Shown piece after piece: positions 57,826 to 64,000 of a stretch of 64,000 bases of DNA. Every line of letters starts with the position of its first letter. Position 1 is the first letter of the stretch. A program made the position numbers and the translations under genes. The notes beneath the pieces were generated by a model. The model was given only the letters and a program-made list of their open reading frames with translations. It had not been told where the DNA came from and searched no databases. Source of the DNA: RYN-230 sp963718305. Its GTDB lineage: Bacteria > Actinomycetota > Actinomycetes > Streptosporangiales > Streptosporangiaceae. Location: contig CAVQZG010000007.1 of NCBI GenBank assembly GCA_963718305.1, positions 124,001 to 188,000 on the forward strand, given 5' to 3'.

Positions 57826-58449
57826 CTAGCCGAGCCGCGCATTCAGCGCGGCCTTGGCGGTCGGCCAGTCGTCGTCCACCATCGCGTACTGGACCGTGTC
57901 CCGCCAGCTGCCGTCGAAGCGCAGCCGGTGCTTGCGCAGCACCCCTTCGCGCACCGCGCCCAGCCGCTCGATCGCGGCCTGCGACCGCGTGTTGAAGATG
58001 TCGGTGTGCCAGACGACCCGGACCGCGCCCAGGGTCTCGAACGCGAACGTCAGCATCAGCAGCTTCGACTCGGTGTTGTGCCCGGTGCGCCACCAGCGCT
58101 GGCCCAGCCAGGTGTGCCCGATGCTCAGGCCCCGCTGCGCCGGATTCACCTCGTAGAACGACGTGGTGCCCGCGAACTCGCCGGTGGCCGCGTCGATCTG
58201 GGCGTACGCGAGCCGGGCGCCGCGGGCCCGGCCGGCCAGGGCGTCGGCGATGTGCCGGGTGGCATCCTCCAGCGTGACCGGCTGGGCCAGCGCCCCGGCC
58301 GGCGGACTCATCCAGCGGAATACCTCGGCGCCCTCCTCGCCGGTGCCCGCGGCGGCCAGGTATCCGGGCGCGTGCTCCAGGGCCAGCGGTTCCAGCCGGA
58401 TCAGCCGGCCGGCCAGCACGGGCATCGCCCACCACAGATCATCGCTCAC
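57826..58449 (-). CDS. GNAT-family N-acetyltransferase (RimJ/RimL type)
   Basis: A 207-residue acetyltransferase. Seen: LAGRLIRLEPLALEHAPGYL near residue 12, SIGHTWLGQRWWRTGHNTES near residue 118 (acetyl-CoA region), FAFETLGAVRVVWHTDIFN, TRSQAAIERLGAVREGVLRK and HRLRFDGSWRDTVQYAMVDD, all typical of the RimJ/RimL class. GTG 58449 is preferred because it gives the usual N-terminal length; an upstream reading from 58491 adds 14 residues with no support. Substrate could be a protein N-terminus, an amino acid or an antibiotic. Confidence 0.85.
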   Translation of the reverse strand: MSDDLWWAMPVLAGRLIRLEPLALEHAPGYLAAAGTGEEGAEVFRWMSPPAGALAQPVTLEDATRHIADALAGRARGARLAYAQIDAATGEFAGTTSFYEVNPAQRGLSIGHTWLGQRWWRTGHNTESKLLMLTFAFETLGAVRVVWHTDIFNTRSQAAIERLGAVREGVLRKHRLRFDGSWRDTVQYAMVDDDWPTAKAALNARLG

Positions 58450-58501
58450 GCCAGGGATGATTCCAGTCGGCACCCGGGTGCCGCCCCTCATTTTCTGGCT
58501 G

Positions 58502-59389
58502 TCAGGACCAGGCGGGACCGGGGTCGGGGGCGTCGTCGGCCAGGACGGTGCCCTCGATCAGGCCGTAGGGACGGTCACCCGGGTAGTAGACCTCATTGTC
58601 GTTCGGCAGCCCGAACGGGGCCAGGTCCACCAGGTAGTGGTGTTTGTTCGGCAGCGCCAGCCGGACCTCGCAGACGTCCGGCACGGCCTCAATGATCCGC
58701 TCGCCGATGGCGTAGAGCGTCTGCTGCAGCGAGTAGCTGTAGGTCTCGCTGAACGCGGACAGCAGCGCCTCCCGGGCGAGCCCGAACGCGGCGCCCCAGT
58801 CGGGGCCGGTGTCCTCCACGCCGGCGCCCCGGTACCGCCACCACGCGCTGACCTGGGTCGCCAGCATCCGGTCCCGGGTCTCCGCCAGCGTCGTGTACTC
58901 GTCGCGCGGAAAGCCCCAGAACTCGGAGTTGGTGGTGTTCAGCACGATCAGGTTCTCCAGGCCGGACACCACGCTCACCCCCGCCCCGGCGTCGTGGATG
59001 ACCCGGGTCGCGCGGGTCAGCTCGCCGGTGCGGGCGAACGAATGCCTGGTCTCGCCGATCGGGGCCCAGCCGTATTCTTCGACCGACACCCGGGCCCGGG
59101 TGATCTGCGGCTGGGTGCCCACGAAGTGGGCCGCCAGCTCCAGCCCCAGCACTTCCGGCTCCACCGGCCCCAGCTTCTGGGCGAACGCGTACACGGTGTT
59201 CTTCTGCGTGTCGGTGGTCAGCACCTCGGAGTTGTCGCCGGTCAGGTGGGTCGCGGCCAGGTCGCCGGACAGGCTGGTGGACACGTTCCAGTCCCTGATG
59301 GCGTCGCCGCCGCCGGGGCCTGCGGCGCGGGCCACGCGCATCACCCGGACCTCGGCCTTGCCGTACTGGTTCGCTCCGAGCTGGACCAT
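58502..59389 (-). CDS. uox: Urate oxidase (uricase)
   Basis: A 295-residue cofactor-free uricase converting urate to 5-hydroxyisourate. Seen: LGANQYGKAEVRVMRV at the start (catalytic Lys), SLSGDLAATHLTGDNSEVLT near residue 40 (catalytic Thr region), TDTQKNTVYAFAQKLG, a conserved middle strand VVSGLENLIVLNTTNSEFWG near residue 140, and PNKHHYLVDLAPFGLPNDNE near residue 250 (catalytic His). ATG 59389 with AAAGGG upstream. It is the last of four leftward genes for urate breakdown. Confidence 0.95.
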   Translation of the reverse strand: MVQLGANQYGKAEVRVMRVARAAGPGGGDAIRDWNVSTSLSGDLAATHLTGDNSEVLTTDTQKNTVYAFAQKLGPVEPEVLGLELAAHFVGTQPQITRARVSVEEYGWAPIGETRHSFARTGELTRATRVIHDAGAGVSVVSGLENLIVLNTTNSEFWGFPRDEYTTLAETRDRMLATQVSAWWRYRGAGVEDTGPDWGAAFGLAREALLSAFSETYSYSLQQTLYAIGERIIEAVPDVCEVRLALPNKHHYLVDLAPFGLPNDNEVYYPGDRPYGLIEGTVLADDAPDPGPAWS

Positions 59390-59454
59390 GGCGGGGCCCT
59401 TTCTGTCAGGTCGGGTTCAGGGCCAGGTACACGCGATCCGGGCTCTTTCCGTCA

Positions 59455-60810
59455 TCACGGGGACCTGGCGATCACGGCGCTCGCCTGGGCCGCGGCCGCG
59501 GCGAGTTCGGCCGGGTCAGCGGTGCGCAGCTCGCCGCCCGCCACCACCTGCTGGCCGCCGACGAACAGGTGCTCCAGCGCGGGCTCGCCGAACACCAGCG
59601 TGGTCACCGGGTCCGCGATGCCGGCCCCGGGGAACTGGTCGACCCGCCACACGGCGAGGTCGGCCAGCTTGCCGGGCTCCAGCGAGCCCAGCTCGGCGTC
59701 GCGGCCCAGGCAGCGGGCGCCGCCCATGGTGGCCATCCGCAGGCAGTCCCGGGCGCTCAGTGCCTGCGGGCCGCCGGCGTAGCGGGCGGCCAGCATGGCC
59801 TGGTGCAGCTCGCCGACCATGCGGCCCGACTCGTTCGAGGCGCTCCCGTCCACGCCCAGGCCCACCACCGCGCCGGCGTCGAGCAGCTTGCGGACCGGGG
59901 CGATACCCGCGCCGAGGCGGCCGTTGGACGTGGGGCAGTGCGCCACGCCGGTGCCGGTCGCCGCGAACCGCGCCACCGCCTCATCGGACAGGTGCACGCA
60001 GTGGGCCAGCCACACATCCGGGCCCAGCCAGCCCAGGTCCTCGGCGTACTGGGCGGGGGTGCGGCCGTAGGTTTCCAGGCAGAACTGCTCCTCGTCCTCG
60101 GTCTCGGCCACGTGCGTGTGCAGCCGGACACCGGCCGCGCGGGCCAGCGCGGCGCAGTCCCGCATCAGCTCCTCGGTCACCGTGAACGGCGAGCAGGGGG
60201 CGACCGCGATGCGGGTCATCGAGCCGGCGGACGGGTCGTGCCAGCGGTCGATCGCGGCCTGCGAGGCAGCCAGGATCGTGTCGTGGTCTTCCACCACGGA
60301 GTCCGGCGGCAGCCCGCCGGCCGACTGCCCCAGGTTCATCGACCCGCGGGTCGGATGGAAGCGGACCCCGATCCGGCGGGCGGCCAGGATCTCCGCCTCG
60401 AGCAGGTCGCCCGCGCCCGCCGGGAACACGTACAGGTGGTCGGTGCTCGACGTGCAGCCGGTCAGGGCCAGCCAGGCCAGGTTGGCCGCGGCGGCCGCGC
60501 TCAGCAGCTCCGGGGTCAGCCGGGCCCAGATCGGATACAGGGTCTGCAGCCAGCCGAACAGGGTCTCGTCGGTGGCGTAGCCGCGGGTGATCCACTGGTA
60601 GAGGTGGGAGTGGGTGTTGACCAGGCCGGGGGTGACCAGCCGCCCGGAGCCGTCGATCCGGGTGGCTGCGGCGAACTGCGGCGGGACCGGCCCCGGGCCG
60701 GCCGCGACCACCCGGCCCTGGTCGATGACCACGTGGCCGGAGGGGTATTCGCTGCCCGCCGGGTCCACGGTGGCGACGTAGCAGCCCTGGATGGCAACGG
60801 GGTCGGTCAC
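59455..60810 (-). CDS. 8-oxoguanine/guanine deaminase-like amidohydrolase
   Basis: A 451-residue metal-dependent amidohydrolase of the TrzN/AtzA/8-oxoguanine deaminase group. Seen: LVTPGLVNTHSHLYQWITRG near residue 60 (HxH metal site), GCTSSTDHLYVFPAGAGDLL near residue 118, RFHPTRGSMNLGQSAGGLPP, VRLHTHVAETEDEEQFCLET near residue 230 (metal His), WLAHCVHLSD, and GLGVDGSASNESGRMVGELH near residue 315 (metal Asp). The SMNLGQSAGGLPP stretch is typical of 8-oxoguanine deaminases, whose product is urate. GTG 60810 with GGAGG. Neighbours support purine breakdown. Confidence 0.87.
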   Translation of the reverse strand: MTDPVAIQGCYVATVDPAGSEYPSGHVVIDQGRVVAAGPGPVPPQFAAATRIDGSGRLVTPGLVNTHSHLYQWITRGYATDETLFGWLQTLYPIWARLTPELLSAAAAANLAWLALTGCTSSTDHLYVFPAGAGDLLEAEILAARRIGVRFHPTRGSMNLGQSAGGLPPDSVVEDHDTILAASQAAIDRWHDPSAGSMTRIAVAPCSPFTVTEELMRDCAALARAAGVRLHTHVAETEDEEQFCLETYGRTPAQYAEDLGWLGPDVWLAHCVHLSDEAVARFAATGTGVAHCPTSNGRLGAGIAPVRKLLDAGAVVGLGVDGSASNESGRMVGELHQAMLAARYAGGPQALSARDCLRMATMGGARCLGRDAELGSLEPGKLADLAVWRVDQFPGAGIADPVTTLVFGEPALEHLFVGGQQVVAGGELRTADPAELAAAAAQASAVIARSP

Positions 60811-60837
60811 CGAGCCTCCTTTTCCGGTGCGGCGCCG

Positions 60838-61173
60838 TCAGGAGCCACGGTAGGTCGAATACGCGTACGGGCTGAGCAGCAGGGGCACGTGATGGTGCCC
60901 GGCCGGGTCGGTGATCCGGAAGATCACCACGATTTCCGGGTAAAACGTCTCCGCCGTGGGGGACTGGGCCTTGAGGTAGGCCTCGGTCAGGAACACGATC
61001 CGGTGCACGCCGGCCGTGGCGCCGGGGGCCAGGTCGGCGACCCGCCCGTCCGCGTCGGTGCGGCGCCGGGCCAGTTCGTGCCACCGGCCGCCGTCCTGCC
61101 GGCTGAGGGCGAGCTCCAGCCCGGCCGCGGGCCGTCCCGTGGTCGCGTCCAGCACGTGCGTGGAGATGCTCAT
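60838..61173 (-). CDS. hiuH: 5-hydroxyisourate hydrolase (transthyretin-like)
   Basis: A 111-residue HIU hydrolase, full length for the family. Seen: ISTHVLDATTGRPAAGLELA at the start (catalytic His), RRTDADGRVADL in the middle (catalytic Arg region), YPEIVVIFRITDPAGHHHVP (His of the active site) and the diagnostic C-terminal tetrapeptide YRGS. It hydrolyses the uricase product to OHCU. ATG 61173. It lies between uraD and the deaminase gene in the same direction. Confidence 0.95.
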   Translation of the reverse strand: MSISTHVLDATTGRPAAGLELALSRQDGGRWHELARRRTDADGRVADLAPGATAGVHRIVFLTEAYLKAQSPTAETFYPEIVVIFRITDPAGHHHVPLLLSPYAYSTYRGS

Positions 61174-61210
61174 CCCTGGTGGTTATGCCCTTCAGTCAGC
61201 CGACAGTCTG

Positions 61211-61723
61211 TCACTCGAAACTCCGGGCCAGCCGGAGCCGGACGATCTTGGTCAGCTCGCCCCGGACCACCTCGCGCTCGGTGGCGGGGTCGTGGCCGAG
61301 CCGGGCCTGCAGCGCGGCCAGCATGCTGGCCGCCGGCATCCCGGTCGCGCAGATCAGGAATACGTGCCCGAACCGTTCTTCGTAGGCGGCGTTGCCGGCC
61401 CGCAGCCCGGCCTGGACCTCCGGGCCGGCGTCCCGGGTCCCGGACTGTTCCTGCCGCGACCAGGCCGCCTCGCGGCCGCGTCCCGCGCCCCCGGCGCCGA
61501 TCCGCGGATGCGCGGCCAGGGCCTGCTCGATGTCCGGCCAGCCCAGGGTGGCGAGGACACCGTCGGAGGCAGCCGTCAGGGCTTCCAGGCTGCGGTAGGG
61601 TCGCCCGCTGATCATCCGCTCGATCCACCGCGTGCTGGCGCAGGCCGGCCGGAGCAGGCCGACGGCCGTGGCGGCGGTCGCCCCATTCAGTTCGGCGACG
61701 GGCACCTGGCCGGAGTCAGTCAC
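61211..61723 (-). CDS. uraD: OHCU decarboxylase
   Basis: A 170-residue protein converting 2-oxo-4-hydroxy-4-carboxy-5-ureidoimidazoline to S-allantoin. Seen: VAELNGATAATAVGLLRPAC, STRWIERMISGRPYRSLEAL, the active-site segment AAHPRIGAGG near residue 80, SRQEQSGTRD, YEERFGHVFLICATG near residue 120 and the C-terminal RGELTKIVRLRLA. GTG 61723 lies 7 nt after TAGGGT (61736-61731), suggesting a leaderless start; longer upstream readings lack similarity. First gene of the leftward uric-acid operon. Confidence 0.92.
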   Translation of the reverse strand: MTDSGQVPVAELNGATAATAVGLLRPACASTRWIERMISGRPYRSLEALTAASDGVLATLGWPDIEQALAAHPRIGAGGAGRGREAAWSRQEQSGTRDAGPEVQAGLRAGNAAYEERFGHVFLICATGMPAASMLAALQARLGHDPATEREVVRGELTKIVRLRLARSFE

Positions 61724-61801
61724 CCCGCCGACCCTAGCGTCCCCGGCGCCCACATCCCCGTGTGCGAGACTCAGTCGCGTGGTGCCCATCCTCAACGTGG
61801 T

Positions 61802-61831
61802 GCATTTTGCGCTCTATACGGGGCAAAATGC
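61802..61831. promoter_or_regulatory. Inverted repeat in the divergent uraD/allB promoter region
   Basis: GCATTTTGC (61802-61810) and GCAAAATGC (61823-61831) are perfect arms separated by 12 bp. A possible rightward -10 GATAAT follows at 61837-61842. The AT-rich arms stand out in this GC-rich gap and probably bind a purine-responsive regulator; none is encoded in the window. Confidence 0.7.
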
Positions 61832-61855
61832 GCCCCGATAATGCCGGGGTGTGCG

Positions 61856-63203
61856 GTGGGTGAGGTGACGGCGATCCGGGGACGCCGGGTCATCACGCCC
61901 GATGGGGAGCGGGCCGCGACTGTGCTGCTGCGCGACGGGGTCATCGCCGGCCTGGCCGGCTACGCCGGCGCGCCGGACGGCGCCCTGACCCTGGCCGGGG
62001 ACGAGGTGCTGCTGCCCGGGCTGGTGGACAGCCACGTGCACGTGAACGAGCCCGGCCGCACCGAGTGGGAGGGGTTCGCCACGGCGACCGCGGCGGCGGC
62101 CGCGGGCGGGGTGACCACGATCGTGGACATGCCGCTGAACAGCATCCCGCCCACCGTGACCGTGCCCGCGCTGCGCGCCAAGCAGGCCGCCGCGGCCGGC
62201 CAGCTGGCGACCGACGTCGCGTTCTGGGGCGGTGCGGTGCCCGGCAACGTCGCCGACCTGCGCCCGCTGCACGAGGCGGGGGTGGTGGGCTTCAAGTGCT
62301 TCCTGCTCCCCTCCGGGGTGGACGAGTTCGCCCCGCTCGACGCCGGCCAGCTCGCCGCTGGCCATGGCCGAGATCGCCAGCTTCGGCGGCCTGCTCATCG
62401 TGCACGCCGAGGATCCGGAGGTGATCGCGGCGGCGCCCGCCGCCCGCGGCCGCCGGTACGCGGACTTCCTGGCCTCCCGGCCGCCCGAGGCGGAGCGCCG
62501 GGCCATCACGGCGCTGCTGGCGCTGACCCGGCAGACCGGCTGCCGGACCCACATCGTGCACCTGGCCAGCGGGGCCGCGCTGCCCGCGGTCCGCGCGGCG
62601 AAGGCGGCCGGGCTGCCGGTCAGCGCCGAGACCTGCCCGCACTACCTGACCCTGCGCGCCGAGGATGTCCCGGACGGCGCCACCCAGTTCAAGTGCTGCC
62701 CGCCGATCCGGGACGACGCCAACCGTGAGGCGCTGTGGGCCGGGCTGCTGGACGGCACGATCGACTGCGTGGTGTCCGATCACTCACCCTGCCCGGCGGC
62801 GGCCAAGCGGATGGACACCGGTGATTTCGGGGACGCCTGGGGCGGCATCGCCTCGGTCCAGCTCGGCCTGCCCGCGGTGTGGACCGAGGCGGCCCGGCGC
62901 GGCATCGGCCTGGACCGCGTGGCGGGCTGGATGGCCGCCGCCCCGGCCGCGCTCACCGGCCTGGCCGACCGGGGCGCGATCCGGCCCGGCCTGCGGGCCG
63001 ACCTGTGCTGCTTCGCCCCCGGCCAGGAGTTCGTGGTGGACGCGGCCGCGCTGCGGCACCGTAACCCGGTCACCCCGTACGCGGGGCGGACCCTGACCGG
63101 CGTGGTCAGGCAGACCTGGCTGGCCGGGCGGCGGGCCGGAACCGGGCCGCCAGCCGGGCAACTGGTCTCGGTCGCTGGCCGGGCCGCAGGAGGCAGATCG
63201 TGA
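61856..63203 (+). pseudogene. allB: Allantoinase, one frame break
   Basis: A cyclic amidohydrolase opening allantoin to allantoate. Seen: EVLLPGLVDSHVHVNEPGRT near residue 43 (HxH metal site), WEGFATATAAAAAGGVTTIV, VVGFKCFLLPSGVDEF (Lys that is carbamylated in the family), then after the break GGLLIVHAEDPEVI, THIVHLASGAALP, SAETCPHYLTL, KCCPPIRDDANREALW and CVVSDHSPC (metal Asp). An extra base near 62360 shifts the frame at DAGQLAA/MAEIASF; corrected length is 448 residues. Start at GTG 61856 is uncertain (ATG 61841 overlaps the likely -10). GTGA overlap with the allantoicase gene shows it is co-translated. Confidence 0.87.
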
Positions 63204-64000
63204 GCGGCGAGCCCGGGGACTTCACGGGGCTGCCCGACCTGGCCAGCCGGGCCCTGGGCGGTACGGTGCTCTACGCCAGCGACGAGTTCTTCGCGGACGC
63301 ACACCACCTCATCGAGCCGCGGCCCGCCGGGCACGACCCGGCGGCCTTCGGGATCCGCGGCAAGGAGTACGACGGCTGGGAGACCCGGCGGCGCCGGGAG
63401 CCCGGTGCGGACTTCGTCATCATCCGGCTGGCCGCGCCCGCGATCGTCCGCGGGGTCAACATCGACACCGCGCACTTCCGGGGGAACTACCCGCCGTTTG
63501 GCTCGGTCGACGGGGCCACGCTGCTCGGCTACCCCTCGGCAGCCGAGGTGCTGGCCGCCGCCTGGACCCCGCTGGCGGGCCAGACCGATCTCGGGGGTGA
63601 CCGGGCCAACCTGGTGCCGGTCACGGCCCCGGACCGGCTGGTGACGCACGTCCGGCTGACCATCCATCCGGACGGCGGCGTGGCCCGGCTGCGGGTGTTC
63701 GGTGAGGTAGTGCCCGACCCGCGGCGGCTCGGCGGCCGGGTGGACCTGGCCGCGACAGCCGCCGGCGGGCGGGTGGAGGCCTGCAGCAACATGTTCTTCT
63801 CGCGGCCCGCCAACGCGCTCGCGCCGGGGCGGGCCCAGGTCATGTCGGACGGCTGGGAGACCGCCCGCCGTCGCGACGACGGGCACGACTGGCTGGTGGT
63901 GCGGCTGGCGGCGCCGGGGGTGCTGCACCGCGCCGTGATCGACACCACCCGGTTCATCGGCAACGCGCCGGGCCTGGCCCGGCTCAGCGACGAGGAGACC
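63200..64000 (+). CDS. alc: Allantoicase, partial at right edge
   Basis: From GTG 63200 (AGGAGG at 63188-63193; GTG overlaps the allB stop) about 267 residues are visible before the edge. Seen: LGGTVLYASDEFFADAHHLI near residue 20, GIRGKEYDGWETRRRREPGA near residue 50, VIIRLAAPAIVRGVNIDTAH followed by FRGNYPP, and a second related module with MFFSRPANALAPGRAQVMSD, GWETARRRDDGHDWLVVRLA and IDTTRFIGN. The duplicated allantoicase fold is clear. It hydrolyses allantoate to ureidoglycolate and urea. The C-terminus is outside the window. Confidence 0.95.
   Translation, partial: MSGEPGDFTGLPDLASRALGGTVLYASDEFFADAHHLIEPRPAGHDPAAFGIRGKEYDGWETRRRREPGADFVIIRLAAPAIVRGVNIDTAHFRGNYPPFGSVDGATLLGYPSAAEVLAAAWTPLAGQTDLGGDRANLVPVTAPDRLVTHVRLTIHPDGGVARLRVFGEVVPDPRRLGGRVDLAATAAGGRVEACSNMFFSRPANALAPGRAQVMSDGWETARRRDDGHDWLVVRLAAPGVLHRAVIDTTRFIGNAPGLARLSDEET

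Overview
This window is very GC-rich bacterial DNA with Streptomyces-like codon use: most third codon positions are G or C, GTG starts are frequent, and genes often overlap by ATGA or GTGA. The gene content points to a soil actinomycete: a eukaryotic-type Ser/Thr kinase, SpoIIE-type phosphatases, a DUF574 SAM-methyltransferase, a secreted protein, many regulators and sugar ABC importers. Streptosporangiales, Catenulisporales or a relative are possible; the sequence alone does not decide. I saw no rRNA, tRNA, CRISPR array, insertion sequence, prophage or origin.

Layout. 1-9235: a sugar regulon. A GH4 alpha-galactosidase (cut by the left edge) is divergent from an ABC importer, an AgaS-type isomerase, a tagatose-6-phosphate-type kinase, a class II aldolase, a DeoR repressor and a second PfkB kinase, which together look like a non-PTS galactosamine/tagatose route. 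9232-12427: a secreted protein, a lower-GC nucleotidyltransferase/XRE pair with a perfect operator, and a ParA/MinD-like ATPase. 12464-22359: peptide use (S9 oligopeptidase, P1 peptidase, a Dpp-type ABC importer) plus a histone-deacetylase-fold amidohydrolase. 22497-24907: cytochrome bd-type oxidase. 25072-34847: signalling and assorted genes (Ser/Thr kinase, two SpoIIE phosphatases, a TetR regulator with a divergent membrane gene, a D-aminopeptidase, a methyltransferase, a VOC protein). 35174-41374: GH94 phosphorylase, cupin, AraC regulator, two-component system. 41404-54639: the most interesting block. Eleven tightly packed genes run leftwards from a FadR-type operator: sugar importer, toroidal sugar enzyme, SDR, lactonase, aldo/keto reductase, and a complete larA-larE-larB-larC set for a nickel-pincer racemase/epimerase. 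54628-58449: DUF488, SRPBCC, a small RHH protein, an epimerase-fold protein with a divergent TetR, and an acetyltransferase. 58502-64000: purine (urate) degradation, with uraD, hiuH, an 8-oxoguanine deaminase-like gene and uricase leftwards and allantoinase and allantoicase rightwards (cut by the right edge).

Sequence quality. Eight genes need a frame change to read through. Twelve changes fit single-base insertions: seven in dppA, two in cydA, and one each in cydB, the GH94 gene and allB. Three fit single-base losses (P1 peptidase, AraC, toroidal enzyme). Protein similarity is intact between the breaks and corrected lengths are exact multiples of three, so most are probably assembly errors rather than decay. 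Spans are given for the whole gene with break positions in the evidence.

Regulation. Several regulator genes show a TANNNT hexamer 6 nt before a GTG start, which suggests leaderless mRNAs. Many divergent gaps carry clear inverted repeats.
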